This document shows, in pieces, positions 8,447 to 17,510 of a stretch of 64,000 nt of DNA; within the stretch, counting starts at the first letter, position 1, and the number at the start of each line of letters is the position of its first letter. Below the pieces are notes generated by a model, which saw nothing but the letters and a program-made list of their open reading frames with translations, had not been told where the DNA came from and did no database searches. The stretch is from Flavobacterium sp. UGB4466 (GTDB lineage Bacteria; Bacteroidota; Bacteroidia; Flavobacteriales; Flavobacteriaceae). The DNA is taken from contig NZ_CAGKLC010000006.1 in NCBI RefSeq assembly GCF_903469665.1, forward strand, positions 19,145-83,144. Reading direction: 5' to 3'. The position numbers were made by a program, and so were the translations under genes.

Positions 8447-9874
8447 ATGGCTTCAAAACCAAGCATACCACAAGGAACAAGAGATTTTTCACCAGCGGAG
8501 GTGTCAAAACGTCAATATATTATTCAGGTTATCAAACATAATTTTGAGAAATTTGGCTTTCAGCCGATTGAAACCCCTTCATTTGAAAATTCAGATACTT
8601 TGATGGGGAAGTATGGGGAAGAAGGAGATCGTTTGATTTTTAAAATATTAAATTCAGGAAATTTTTTCTACAATAAAAGCAAAATTGAACTGCCAAAATC
8701 TATCGAGCAGCTTCAGGCTGTTTCTGCTGATAAAATTACTATTGCAGAAAGAGTTGAATTAAATTCGTTTACAAAACAAATTTCTGAAAAAGCATTGCGT
8801 TATGATTTAACAGTTCCATTTGCAAGATATGTGGTGCAGCACCAGAATGAAATTGAGTTTCCGTTTAAAAGGTATCAGATTCAACCAGTTTGGAGAGCTG
8901 ATCGTCCGCAAAAAGGGCGTTTTAGAGAGTTTTTCCAGTGTGATGCCGATGTGGTTGGTTCAAAATCGTTGTGGCAGGAAGTAGAACTGGTGCAATTATA
9001 CGATACCGTTTTTACTGCATTAGGTTTAGAAGGGGTAACCATTAAAATCAATAACAGAAAAATTTTATCCGGAATTGCTGAGGTGATTGGTGCTTATGAT
9101 AAATTAATTGATTTTACGGTCGCTCTTGATAAACTGGATAAAATCGGTGAAGATGGTGTGAAAAAAGAAATGATCGAGAATGGTATTTCTGAAGAAGCAT
9201 TGGTAAAAGTGCAGCCTCTTTTTAGTTTTACCGGAACTTTTGCAGATAAAATCAATCAGCTTTCCGATTTATTAACAGCGTCAGAAGAAGGAATGAAAGG
9301 TGTGGAGGAGCTTAAATTTATTTGTGACAATGTGGCAACTTTAGGATTGTCGACAGCTACTTTAGATTTAGATGTGACTCTTGCTCGTGGATTAAACTAT
9401 TATACCGGAGCCATTTTCGAAGTAGCGGCCCCAAAATCAGTTTCGATGGGTTCTATCGGAGGTGGTGGAAGATACGACGATTTGACGGGTATTTTTGGTT
9501 TGAAAAATATGAGTGGTGTTGGGATTTCTTTCGGACTAGATCGTATTTATTTGGTTTTAGAAGAACTGCAGTTGTTTCCTGAAACTGTTTCGGCGACTTC
9601 AAAAGCATTGTTTATTAATTACGGAGATACAGAGGCTTTGTATGCATCACAGGCCATTCAGAAATTACGTCAGGAAAATATCAAAGTAGAGCTTTATCCG
9701 GATAACGTAAAAGTAGGAAAGCAGTTTCAGTATGCTGATAAAAGACTGATTCCTTTTGCCGTAATTGCAGGAGATCAGGAAATCGCTTCAAATTCGTATT
9801 CACTTAAAAATCTGGTAACAGGCGAGCAGATTACGGTAGATTTTGAAGGATTGAAAAATGCTTTGCTGGCTTAG
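8447..9874 (+). CDS. hisS: Histidyl-tRNA synthetase
   Basis: Class II synthetase charging tRNA-His. The 475 residues start with [13 protein letters not shown] (motif 1 region) and contain [15 protein letters not shown] and [20 protein letters not shown] (motif 2). They also contain the histidine-specific [15 protein letters not shown] and [16 protein letters not shown] (motif 3 region nearby), and end in an anticodon-binding domain from ~residue 385. The insertion between motif 2 and the HisA motif is of the size seen in Bacteroidota. A terminator follows at 9902. Confidence 0.96.
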   Translation: MASKPSIPQGTRDFSPAEVSKRQYIIQVIKHNFEKFGFQPIETPSFENSDTLMGKYGEEGDRLIFKILNSGNFFYNKSKIELPKSIEQLQAVSADKITIAERVELNSFTKQISEKALRYDLTVPFARYVVQHQNEIEFPFKRYQIQPVWRADRPQKGRFREFFQCDADVVGSKSLWQEVELVQLYDTVFTALGLEGVTIKINNRKILSGIAEVIGAYDKLIDFTVALDKLDKIGEDGVKKEMIENGISEEALVKVQPLFSFTGTFADKINQLSDLLTASEEGMKGVEELKFICDNVATLGLSTATLDLDVTLARGLNYYTGAIFEVAAPKSVSMGSIGGGGRYDDLTGIFGLKNMSGVGISFGLDRIYLVLEELQLFPETVSATSKALFINYGDTEALYASQAIQKLRQENIKVELYPDNVKVGKQFQYADKRLIPFAVIAGDQEIASNSYSLKNLVTGEQITVDFEGLKNALLA

Positions 9875-9901
9875 GTTTTTATGCTGAAATACAATATTTT
9901 T

Positions 9902-9936
9902 TGCGCAGATTCAATCGAATTTGCGCATTTTTTTTG
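9902..9936 (+). terminator. Hairpin terminator after hisS
   Basis: TGCGCAgATT at 9902-9911 pairs with AATtTGCGCA ending at 9927. A run of T follows. It lies 28 bp after the hisS stop. Confidence 0.7.
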
Positions 9937-9969
9937 CTTAAACGAAATCTAAAAAAAATAATAATTCGA

Positions 9970-10400
9970 GAATTCGTGGCAGAAGGGAGGCAAGTCTTTA
10001 GTGATTTTTTTTCACGCAGATTAAGCAGATTTTTTGTTTTTACGTAAGCTTGTTAAGGACTAATTCATGAATTCGTGGCAGAAAGAAGATAAGTCTGGTG
10101 TGATTTTTTTTCACACAGATTCGGCAGATTAAGCAGATTTTTTGTTTTTACGTAAGCTTGTTAAGAACTAATTCATGAATTCGTGGCAGAAAGAAGATAA
10201 GTCTGGTGTGGTTTTTTTTTACGCAGATTCGGCAGATTTTTTGTTTTTACGTAAGCGTGTTAAGAAATAATTCATGAATTCGTGGCAGAAAGAAGATAAG
10301 TCTGGTGTGGTTTTTTTTACGCAGATTCGGTAGGTTTTTTTGTTTTTACGTAAGCTTGTTAAGAGCTAATTCGAGAATTTGTGGCAGAAAGAAGATAAGT
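9970..10400. repeat. Tandem array, five copies of a ~99-bp unit
   Basis: The marker GTGGCAGAA recurs at 9976, 10075, 10183, 10282 and 10381, giving periods of 99, 108, 99 and 99 bp. Each unit runs GAATTCGTGGCAGAAAGAAG, then AGTCTGGTGTG, a T run, (CAC)GCAGATTCGGCAGA, TTTTTTGTTTTTACGTAAGC and TTGTTAAGAACTAATTCATG. The 108-bp copy carries a 9-bp ATTCGGCAG insertion. Weakened fragments continue to ~10815 (AATTCGTGGCAAAC). No open frame runs through it, and the repeats are contiguous without spacers. Confidence 0.85.
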
Positions 10401-10596
10401 TTGAAATGATTTTGTTTCGTTCAGCTTTATTTTTAAATCCGATAGTAAATAGTCTGTTCAAAGAATGTTTTTTGTAATTCGTTGCAGAAGAAAAAGTTAG
10501 GTAAAGGGCTGTAGCGTTGCTGATTTTTTATTGAATTAAAAGCAGTGAAATAGTTGCCGGAAGAGAAAAAAAGCGTTTAATTTGCGACTTCAAAAT

Positions 10597-10667
10597 ACGG
10601 GCGTAGTTCAAGGGTAGAATAGCGGTCTCCAAAACCGTTGATGGGGGTTCGAATCCCTCCGCCCGTG
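10597..10667 (+). tRNA. tRNA-Trp (anticodon CCA)
   Basis: Full cloverleaf: acceptor stem ACGGGCG paired with CGCCCGT; D stem GTTC/GAAT; anticodon stem GCGGT/ACCGT around loop CTCCAAA (anticodon CCA); T arm GGGGG-TTCGAAT-CCCTC; discriminator G. The 3' CCA is not encoded (CAA follows). It reads UGG codons. It stands alone, downstream of the tandem array and upstream of a terminator-like hairpin. Confidence 0.96.
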
Positions 10668-10845
10668 CAATAATAATCTTGTTTCCTTTGTTAAAGATTA
10701 TTGCTTTACTGACTTAGTACTTTTATGTCAGTTGGATAAGTTGGAGTGCTTTTTGTCTCTCGTAAATTCTGTAAATTTATTTTGGTTGAAAAGCTGCATT
10801 AGAAATAATTCGTGGCAAACAAACCGTGTACTACCTATAAATCAT

Positions 10846-10884
10846 AAAAAAAAAAGCTTCGTCTCATAAGGCGAAGCTTTTTTT
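10846..10884. terminator. Strong hairpin terminator between tRNA-Trp and grpE
   Basis: A-tract, GCTTCG (10856-10861), loop, CGAAGC (10872-10877), T-tract. The A and T tracts extend the stem and make it usable on both strands. It lies ~180 bp after the tRNA. Confidence 0.8.
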
Positions 10885-11082
10885 AATATAAGGTAAACTT
10901 GAATTAATAATTATTTATAAAGCCGAGGCTAACCCTTAAATTCAATTTTGATAGGTAATAATTTAGTTTTCAATTGGATTTCAAATATACTATAATCTAT
11001 ATCGTGATAGTCTTAAAATTATACTAAATTTTAAAAGGTTGTTTTTGCTTTTTAAATGACTCAGTCTTAAGAAAGTGACAAT

Positions 11083-11114
11083 TTGACATTTTGAAAGATT
11101 TGGCAGTACTTTTG
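11083..11114 (+). promoter_or_regulatory. grpE-dnaJ promoter
   Basis: TTG at 11083-11085 (in TTTGACA) and TACTTTTG at 11107-11114 match the Bacteroidota -33 and -7 elements with 21 bases between. It lies 23 bp upstream of the grpE ATG. No CIRCE-type GCACTC dyad is seen here, so HrcA control is not indicated. Confidence 0.7.
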
Positions 11115-11137
11115 CAATCCAAAAGAAAGAATAAAAA

Positions 11138-11716
11138 ATGAAGTTTAAGAATATCTTTAAAAATAAAAGTAATATGACTACGGAAAATACAGAATTCGAT
11201 CAGGAATTAGATGATGTAACGTTAGAGAACAACGCCAACGGTGAGCAGTTAATTGTTGAAGAATTAAGTGTTGAAGAGCAATTGGCTCAAGACTTGGCAA
11301 AAGAAAAAGATAAGTTTTTGAGACTATTTGCTGAATTCGAAAATTACAAAAAAAGAACTTCAAAAGAGCGTATCGATTTGTTTAAAACTGCAAATCAAGA
11401 TGTTTTATTGGCCATGTTGCCAGTTTTAGATGATTTTGACAGAGCTATAGTAGAGATCAATAAATCGGAAGATGAAACTTTGACAAAAGGAGTTGAATTG
11501 ATTCATGAAAAATTAAAAAATACTTTAGTTTCTAAAGGTTTAGAGCAAGTTGAATTAAAAGCAGGTGATGCTTTTGATGCTGATTTTGCTGAGGCAATTA
11601 CCCAAATTCCGGCTCCGTCTGAGAAATTAAAAGGGAAAATTGTTGATGTTATCGAAAAAGGGTACAAATTAGGAGACAAAATTATTCGTTTCCCTAAAGT
11701 TGTTATCGGGAACTAA
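11138..11716 (+). CDS. grpE: GrpE nucleotide exchange factor
   Basis: GrpE speeds ADP release from DnaK. The 192 residues have an acidic, disordered N-terminus and a long coiled coil (LAKEKDKFLRLFAEFENYKKR, about residues 50-70). They then show the conserved LLAMLPVLDDFDRA and a C-terminal beta domain ending IIRFPKVVIGN. A second in-frame ATG at 11174 (MTTEN) is a possible alternative start. dnaJ follows after 108 bp; dnaK is not in the window. Confidence 0.94.
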   Translation: MKFKNIFKNKSNMTTENTEFDQELDDVTLENNANGEQLIVEELSVEEQLAQDLAKEKDKFLRLFAEFENYKKRTSKERIDLFKTANQDVLLAMLPVLDDFDRAIVEINKSEDETLTKGVELIHEKLKNTLVSKGLEQVELKAGDAFDADFAEAITQIPAPSEKLKGKIVDVIEKGYKLGDKIIRFPKVVIGN

Positions 11717-11824
11717 GAAAAGCAAATGACATATTCTGAAAGTCAATTTTTAAAGTATTGGAATTCGGAATTTTAAATTTGGACACAAGCGCTAGCGAAC
11801 TGGCGAAGCAATTTAACCTAAATT

Positions 11825-12937
11825 ATGAAAAAAGATTTTTACGAAATACTAGGCATTTCAAAAAATGCTGACGCTGCTGAAATTAAAAAAGCTTATAGAA
11901 AAAGTGCATTAAAATATCATCCGGATAAAAACCCGGGCGACAAAGAGGCAGAAGAAAACTTTAAATTAGCGGCAGAAGCTTATGAAGTACTAAGCGATCC
12001 TAACAAAAAAGCAAAATACGATCAGTACGGACATCAGGCATTTGATGGTTCTGGTGGATTTGGCGGTGGTCATGGTGGTATGAATATGGATGACATTTTC
12101 AGCCAGTTTGGTGATATTTTTGGAGGTGGATTTGGTGGTTTCGGCGGAGGCGGAGGCGGTGGCCCTCGTCGTGCTAAAGGAAGCAATCTTCGAATTAAAG
12201 TTAAATTGACTTTAGAAGAGATTGCAAATGGTGTTGAGAAAAAAGTAAAAGTAAAACGTAAAGTTCAGGCTAAAGGAGTTACCTATAAAACATGTTCGAC
12301 TTGTAACGGACAGGGACAGGTAATGCGTGTAACCAACACCATTTTAGGAAGAATGCAATCTGCGTCAACTTGTCCTGCTTGTGGCGGGTCTGGTCAGATT
12401 TTAGATAAACGACCATCTGAAGCAGATGCTCAGGGAATGATTTTAGAAGACGAAACCGTTTCAATCAAAATTCCTGCGGGAGTGGTAGATGGTATGCAGT
12501 TAAAAGTTTCCAATAAAGGGAATGATGCCCCGGGAAATAGTATTCCTGGTGATTTAATTGTTGCTATTGAAGAATTAGAACACGAGTTTCTGAAACGTGA
12601 AGGTGAAAACATTCATTACGATTTATACATTAGTTTTCCGGAAGCCGTTTTAGGAGTTTCTAAAGACATCGAAGCGATTAATGGAAAAGTTCGTATCAAA
12701 TTAGAAGAAGGAATTCAATCCGGAAAAATCTTAAGATTAAAAGGAAAAGGTATTCCAAGTATCAATGGTTACGGAAATGGAGACTTGTTAGTTCACGTAA
12801 ATGTATGGACGCCAAAAACGTTGAACAAAGAGCAAAAACAATTTTTTGAAAATGCACTTAACGACGATCACTTTATTCCTAGTCCTGAAAAATCAGAAAA
12901 ATCATTTTTTGAAAAGGTAAAAGATATGTTTTCGTAA
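11825..12937 (+). CDS. dnaJ: DnaJ co-chaperone with a reduced zinc finger
   Basis: DnaJ delivers unfolded clients to DnaK and stimulates its ATPase. A J domain (residues 1-68, YHPDKNPGD with the HPD motif) is followed by a Gly/Phe region (~75-118) and the two C-terminal substrate domains. The central zinc region has only two CxxCxGxG motifs, CSTCNGQG at residue 157 and CPACGGSG at residue 183, instead of the usual four. Their spacing fits the inner pair (zinc site II), so site I appears lost. The frame is intact throughout. A terminator follows. Confidence 0.95.
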   Translation: MKKDFYEILGISKNADAAEIKKAYRKSALKYHPDKNPGDKEAEENFKLAAEAYEVLSDPNKKAKYDQYGHQAFDGSGGFGGGHGGMNMDDIFSQFGDIFGGGFGGFGGGGGGGPRRAKGSNLRIKVKLTLEEIANGVEKKVKVKRKVQAKGVTYKTCSTCNGQGQVMRVTNTILGRMQSASTCPACGGSGQILDKRPSEADAQGMILEDETVSIKIPAGVVDGMQLKVSNKGNDAPGNSIPGDLIVAIEELEHEFLKREGENIHYDLYISFPEAVLGVSKDIEAINGKVRIKLEEGIQSGKILRLKGKGIPSINGYGNGDLLVHVNVWTPKTLNKEQKQFFENALNDDHFIPSPEKSEKSFFEKVKDMFS

Positions 12938-12976
12938 ATCGGACTTTTTCTAAAAGGAATCAACAATAAATTTAAG

Positions 12977-13014
12977 AAACCCATTCTATAGCAAACCGTA
13001 GAATGGGTTTTTTG
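12977..13014 (+). terminator. Hairpin terminator after dnaJ
   Basis: AAACCCATTCTA (12977-12988) pairs with TAGAATGGGTTT (12999-13010), followed by T residues. It ends the grpE-dnaJ transcript. Confidence 0.85.
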
Positions 13015-13106
13015 TGTGAATAGTACAAGATTTCGATACTATTTATTTACTTTTACATCCATAATGCCGCAATGGTCAAACTGACGCAGAAAATCTTAAT
13101 TATAGC

Positions 13107-14027
13107 ATGAGCAACTTACTCGAAGTACATAAAGTCGTAAAACAATACGGTGATTATGTAGCGCTTAACGAAGTTTCATTAAATGTACCAAAAGGTAGTA
13201 TTTATGGACTACTAGGTCCCAATGGAGCCGGAAAAACTTCCCTGATCCGAATTATAAATCAAATTACTTTACCTGACGGTGGTGAAGTGATTTTGGATGG
13301 AGAAAAATTACAGCCCAAACACATACAACATATTGGTTATCTTCCCGAAGAAAGAGGATTGTATACTTCAATGAAAGTTGGAGAACAATGTTTGTATCTG
13401 GCGCAAATGAAAGGACTTTCTAAAGCTGAGGCAAAATTACAATTGGAATATTGGTTCGATCGTCTTGGGATTCAGGGCTGGTGGAACAAGAAAATTCAGG
13501 AACTTTCTAAAGGAATGGCGCAAAAAATTCAGTTTGTAGTTTGCGTGCTGCACAAGCCTAAATTGCTGATTTTTGACGAGCCTTTCTCAGGATTTGATCC
13601 TGTGAATGCAAATATAATTAAAGATGAAATCTTAGCACTTAAAGAACAGGGAGCTACCATTATTTTCTCGACACACCGTATGGAAAGTGTAGAAGAACTC
13701 TGTGATCATATTGCCTTAATTCATAAATCAAATAAGCTTATTGAAGGAAAAGTAAGTGATGTAAAGCGTCAATTCCGAACCAATAGTTTTGAAGTGGGAA
13801 TTTTAACGGACAATGTAGAAGGCCTGATGTATGACGTTACACAAAAATTCACCGTGTCGCCAGCAAGTTTTAAATCCTTAAATGACGATCTGAAACTGGA
13901 TATTCAAATTGGAAACGCAGCGCCAAATGAGCTATTGCATTTGCTAACGCAACGCGGACAGGTTACCCATTTTGTAGAAAAAATACCAAGCATAAACGAT
14001 ATTTTTATTCAAACAGTAACGGGATAG
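13107..14027 (+). CDS. ABC exporter ATPase, NatA-like
   Basis: A 306-residue ATP-binding subunit. Walker A is LGPNGAGKTS near residue 37, the ABC signature is LSKGMAQKIQ near 136, and Walker B is LLIFDEPFSGFD near 155, followed by the switch histidine in FSTHRME. The ~80-residue C-terminal extension is of the DUF4162 type seen in NatA-like exporters. It pairs with the ABC-2 permease 102 bp downstream. Proteins of this kind export sodium, drugs or other solutes; the substrate cannot be told. Confidence 0.92.
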   Translation: MSNLLEVHKVVKQYGDYVALNEVSLNVPKGSIYGLLGPNGAGKTSLIRIINQITLPDGGEVILDGEKLQPKHIQHIGYLPEERGLYTSMKVGEQCLYLAQMKGLSKAEAKLQLEYWFDRLGIQGWWNKKIQELSKGMAQKIQFVVCVLHKPKLLIFDEPFSGFDPVNANIIKDEILALKEQGATIIFSTHRMESVEELCDHIALIHKSNKLIEGKVSDVKRQFRTNSFEVGILTDNVEGLMYDVTQKFTVSPASFKSLNDDLKLDIQIGNAAPNELLHLLTQRGQVTHFVEKIPSINDIFIQTVTG

Positions 14028-14030
14028 ATT

Positions 14031-14127
14031 GTTGGATTTTTAGATTTCAGGATTCGTAGAATGAATCAGGAGATCTAAAAAAAAAAATCTAATAATCTAA
14101 GAAGTCTAACAATCTAATAATCTAAAT
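14031..14127. repeat. AATCTAA-word spacer between ABC ATPase and permease
   Basis: The left part holds TTGTTGGATTTTTAGATTTC and GGATTCG words. The right part holds AATCTAATAATCTAAG and CAATCTAATAATCTAA, largely complementary to the left. The last word ends a few bases before the permease ATG at 14130. Vocabulary overlaps with the spacer before hisS. Confidence 0.55.
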
Positions 14128-14129
14128 AA

Positions 14130-15470
14130 ATGAGTATAATTTCATTAATTATAAAAAGAGAGTTTATTGCAAAAGTGCGCAATAAGTCTTTTGTTGTCAT
14201 GACCTTTTTGAGTCCGTTATTGTTTGTGGCAATCGCAGGATTCATTGGGTATCTGAGTTCGATGAAAGCAGAGACGAAAAGAATTGCCATTCATGACGAA
14301 ACAGGTTTGTTTGCGCAGGATTTTCTAAAACAGAATAAGGATGAAGCCGAGTTTAAATATCTTAATTTGTCTGAAATTGATACAAAAGCCCTAAAAGACA
14401 GTATTACTAACGAAAGCTTTGACGGTTTAATTGTTATTCCAAAAACCGGTAATTTATCAGATTTAGAAAGTAAAATTGAGTTTATCTCGAATAACAGCCC
14501 CAGTATTTCTTTTATCGAAAAAACACAGGATGTAATCGCATCAAAAATTACCAAAATAAATCTTGAAACGGCAAAACTGGACACTTTGGCCATTCAAAAA
14601 GCACAGTCAGATGTGAATATTCATTTGGTAAAAGCATCCGGAGAAGAGAGTTTAAAAGGATTGAATGAGATAAAAATCGGAATAGGAGGTGCTTTTGGTT
14701 ATCTGATTATGATGTTTATTATCATTTACGGTAATATGGTCATGCGAAGTGTGATCGAAGAAAAAACCAACCGAATCATCGAAATTATTATTTCGTCGGT
14801 AAAACCATTTCAGCTGATGATTGGTAAAATTGTGGGAACTTCACTTGCAGGATTGCTTCAATTTATGATTTGGGCAATTATAGGTTTGGGATTAATGTTT
14901 GCGGCATCGGCTTTTTTTGGAGTAAATGTTGGTCCAACAGCCAGAATCTCACCGGAATTAATGCAGTCTGCCCAGCATGAAATGTCGGGAACAGCTCAAA
15001 TGTATATTCGCGAATTATGGAATTTACCAATTGCCAGTATCCTAATTGGCTTTGTAATTTATTTCATTGGAGGGTATTTTTTATACAGTTCGTTTTACGC
15101 AGCTATCGGTGCTGCAGTGGACAACCAAACGGACTCACAGCAATTTCTTTTGCCGATTATTATGCCATTGATTTTGAGTGTCTATGTTGGTTTTTTTACG
15201 GTTGTAAATGATCCTCACGGAACCATTGCTGTGGTATTTTCGATGATTCCGTTAACGTCACCAATTGTCATGTTAATGCGACTTCCGTTTGGAGTGCCGT
15301 GGTGGCAAATTGCGATTTCGGTATCATTATTGTTTGCTACCTTTTTCCTTGTAGTATGGTTCGCCGCCAAAATTTACCGAATAGGGATTTTAATGTATGG
15401 CAAAAAACCAACCTGGAAAGAATTGTATAAATGGCTTAAATTTTCATGTTTAAAGGTTCTAAGATACTAA
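14130..15470 (+). CDS. ABC-2 type permease, NatB-like
   Basis: A 446-residue membrane subunit of the NatB/ABC-2 family. One N-terminal helix (FVVMTFLSPLLFVAIAGFIG) is followed by a ~150-residue extracytoplasmic loop. A C-terminal block of about five helices contains the typical VIEEKTNRIIEIIISSVKP segment. It is the membrane partner of the ATPase just upstream. Its last codons (KVLRY) are written in the left arm of the word repeat at 15454-15553, so the repeat has grown into, or out of, the coding end. Confidence 0.9.
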   Translation: MSIISLIIKREFIAKVRNKSFVVMTFLSPLLFVAIAGFIGYLSSMKAETKRIAIHDETGLFAQDFLKQNKDEAEFKYLNLSEIDTKALKDSITNESFDGLIVIPKTGNLSDLESKIEFISNNSPSISFIEKTQDVIASKITKINLETAKLDTLAIQKAQSDVNIHLVKASGEESLKGLNEIKIGIGGAFGYLIMMFIIIYGNMVMRSVIEEKTNRIIEIIISSVKPFQLMIGKIVGTSLAGLLQFMIWAIIGLGLMFAASAFFGVNVGPTARISPELMQSAQHEMSGTAQMYIRELWNLPIASILIGFVIYFIGGYFLYSSFYAAIGAAVDNQTDSQQFLLPIIMPLILSVYVGFFTVVNDPHGTIAVVFSMIPLTSPIVMLMRLPFGVPWWQIAISVSLLFATFFLVVWFAAKIYRIGILMYGKKPTWKELYKWLKFSCLKVLRY

Positions 15471-15553
15471 GGTTCTGAGGTGCTAAGTTTTTTTAGCTTC
15501 TTAATAGAAAAACCTTAGAATCTTAGTAACTCAGAACCTTAGAACCTCAAAAG
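15454..15553. repeat. Inverted repeat of CTTAGAACCT words
   Basis: The left arm holds AGGTTCTAAG, ATACTAAGGTTCTGAG and GTGCTAAG. The right arm holds CTTAGAATCTTAG, TAACTCAGAA and CCTTAGAACCT, their reverse complements in shuffled order. The left arm overlaps the end of the permease gene, and the right arm stops nine bases before the next ATG. A related word set occurs at 54963-55003. Confidence 0.7.
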
Positions 15554-15554
15554 A

Positions 15555-16718
15555 ATGAGTAAAATACTAATTATAGAAGACGAAGCATCCATCAGAAGAG
15601 TTTTGGTAAAAATTTTATCAGAAGAGAATGATACGTATCAGGTAGATGAAGCTGAAGATGGCGCGGCAGGTCTTGAGAAAATAAAAAGCAACGATTACGA
15701 TTTGGTATTGTGCGATATCAAAATGCCAAAATTAGACGGAGTTGAAGTTCTGGAGGAAGTAAAAAAGATTAAGCCGGAAATCCCGATGGTTATGATCTCT
15801 GGTCATGGCGATATGGAAACCGCGATTCACACGATGCGTTTAGGAGCTTTTGATTATATTTCGAAGCCACCAGATTTGAATCGATTGCTGAACACTGTTC
15901 GTAATGCTTTAGATAAAAAACAACTCGTAGTAGAGAATAAGATTCTGAAGAAAAAGGTCAGTAAAAACTATGAGATGGTAGGGGAAAGCGAAGCGATCAG
16001 TCATATTAAAGTAATGATTGATAAAGTAGCCCAAACCGAAGCCAGAGTTTTGATTACAGGCCCAAATGGAACTGGAAAAGAGTTGGTAGCACATCAGTTA
16101 CATGAAAAAAGCGAGCGCTCCAATTTTCCTTTGATAGAAGTAAACTGCGCGGCTATTCCAAGTGAACTGATCGAAAGCGAATTGTTTGGGCACGTAAAAG
16201 GAGCCTTTACATCGGCAGTGAAAGATCGTGCCGGAAAGTTTGAAGCGGCCGATAAGGGAACTATTTTTCTGGATGAAATTGGAGACATGAGTCTTTCGGC
16301 ACAAGCCAAAGTATTACGTGCGCTACAAGAAAATATGATCACAAGAGTAGGGGCTGAAAAAGACATCAAAGTTGATGTGCGTGTGGTAGCAGCGACCAAT
16401 AAAGACCTGAAAACTGAAATTGCAGAAGGTCGTTTCCGTGAGGATTTGTACCATCGTCTGGCAGTAATCTTAATTAAAGTGCCGCCATTGAATGAGAGAC
16501 GTGATGATATTCCGGCATTGATTACTCATTTTACCGAGAAAATTGCATCAGAACAAGGCAATTCGGTAAAAGTGTTTTCGCCAAAAGCCATAAAACTATT
16601 GCAGGAATACGATTGGACAGGAAATATCCGTGAACTTCGAAATGTAGTGGAAAGATTAATCATTTTAGGAGGCAGTGAAATCTCGGAAACCGATGTAAAA
16701 ATGTTTGCAAGCAAGTAA
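15555..16718 (+). CDS. NtrC-type response regulator lacking HTH, GAFTSA variant
   Basis: A 387-residue protein with a receiver domain (phospho-acceptor D54 in LVLCDIKMPK) and a sigma-54 type AAA+ domain. Walker A is TGPNGTGKE, Walker B is GTIFLDEIGD, the sensor region is VRVVAATNKDL, and the arginine finger region is GRFREDLYHRL. Two departures from the family are clear. The sigma-54 contacting loop reads GAFTSA (near residue 216) instead of GAFTGA, and the protein stops after the AAA+ lid with no Fis-type helix-turn-helix. No histidine kinase is adjacent. It may act without DNA binding, or not on sigma-54 at all. Confidence 0.9.
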   Translation: MSKILIIEDEASIRRVLVKILSEENDTYQVDEAEDGAAGLEKIKSNDYDLVLCDIKMPKLDGVEVLEEVKKIKPEIPMVMISGHGDMETAIHTMRLGAFDYISKPPDLNRLLNTVRNALDKKQLVVENKILKKKVSKNYEMVGESEAISHIKVMIDKVAQTEARVLITGPNGTGKELVAHQLHEKSERSNFPLIEVNCAAIPSELIESELFGHVKGAFTSAVKDRAGKFEAADKGTIFLDEIGDMSLSAQAKVLRALQENMITRVGAEKDIKVDVRVVAATNKDLKTEIAEGRFREDLYHRLAVILIKVPPLNERRDDIPALITHFTEKIASEQGNSVKVFSPKAIKLLQEYDWTGNIRELRNVVERLIILGGSEISETDVKMFASK

Positions 16719-16719
16719 A

Positions 16720-16819
16720 TGCTTCACGCAATACGCTTTAAGCTTCAGGCTTTAAGCTTTTATAAAAACGAAATAAATTTTTGCTTACAGCGTAAAGCTT
16801 AAAGCTTAAAGCATAAAAA
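16720..16819. repeat. Inverted repeat of GCTTTAAGCTT words
   Basis: The left arm is ATGCTTCACGCAATACGC plus TTTAAGCTTCAGGCTTTAAG. The right arm is TTGCTTACAGCGTAAAGC plus TTAAAGCTTAAAGCAT. The arms are mutual complements with the words reordered. The right arm ends seven A residues before the next ATG. Confidence 0.7.
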
Positions 16820-16821
16820 AA

Positions 16822-17487
16822 ATGAAACTGAAAAAAATAAACGAGAAGTTACAAGACGCTTTAATTGAGAATGGTCTAACGGAAGCAAATGCGTTGCAGC
16901 AGGAGACTTTTTCGACGATTAAAAGTGGGGCTGATTGTATCATCCTTTCTCCGGAAAAGAGCGGAAAATCGACAACAATTGTATTAAATGTCATTCAACA
17001 ATTGGCAGGGAAAACGGAAGAATCGCCACGTGCTTTGATTATTGTTGAAGACAAAGTTAAAGTGTTGGAAATGGAAGCGCTTTTTGAAAAATACGGGAAG
17101 TATACTAATCTTGAAGTTTATGGCGTACACGACAAAGGCGATATGGATTATGATAAAAATTATGTTTCTACGGGAGTTGATGTTTTAATCGGGACACCAA
17201 ATAAATTAAGTGATATGTTTACGACAGCGGGCTACAATGTAAACCGACTGAAAATGTTTATTCTGGATGATGCCGATCCGATTCTGAAATTACGTCATGA
17301 AACTAAAATCATGCGTATTTCAAACAGTATTGCGAAAGTACAGCGAATCATTTTTGCTGAAGAACTGACAGAGCGTATCGAAATCCTGGCCGACAAAATG
17401 TTAGTGGAGCCTTATTTGTTTGATATGGACGAAGAAGGAGAAGAGGAGCTTGATGAAGACGAAGATGATATCGAAGAGGAAGAATAA
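16822..17487 (+). CDS. Degenerate DEAD-box helicase, first RecA domain only
   Basis: 221 residues matching the N-terminal half of a DEAD-box RNA helicase: Q-motif-like GLTEANALQQETF, a Walker A variant SPEKSGKST, a TPNKL motif, and DDAD in place of DEAD near residue 149. The SAT motif is replaced (FAEELTER), and the second RecA domain with its arginine finger is missing altogether. The protein ends in a very acidic tail (EEGEEELDEDEDDIEEEE). The frame is clean and the adjacent DUF2007 gene is close, so it looks like a settled small protein and not a fresh truncation. Helicase activity is unlikely; RNA or nucleotide binding is possible. Confidence 0.75.
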   Translation: MKLKKINEKLQDALIENGLTEANALQQETFSTIKSGADCIILSPEKSGKSTTIVLNVIQQLAGKTEESPRALIIVEDKVKVLEMEALFEKYGKYTNLEVYGVHDKGDMDYDKNYVSTGVDVLIGTPNKLSDMFTTAGYNVNRLKMFILDDADPILKLRHETKIMRISNSIAKVQRIIFAEELTERIEILADKMLVEPYLFDMDEEGEEELDEDEDDIEEEE

Positions 17488-17510
17488 TTAAACGATAAAA
17501 AATAAATGTC

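Noticed and set aside
9970..10400. Possible CRISPR array
   Set aside because: The ~99-bp units are contiguous and similar along their whole length. There are no unique spacers and no cas genes nearby.
10597..10667. tRNA-Trp as an integration site
   Set aside because: No integrase gene, no direct repeat of the tRNA 3' end, and the flanking genes are housekeeping.
11083..11137. HrcA/CIRCE control of grpE-dnaJ
   Set aside because: No GCACTC-N9-GAGTGC dyad was found; the promoter looks like a plain -33/-7 type.
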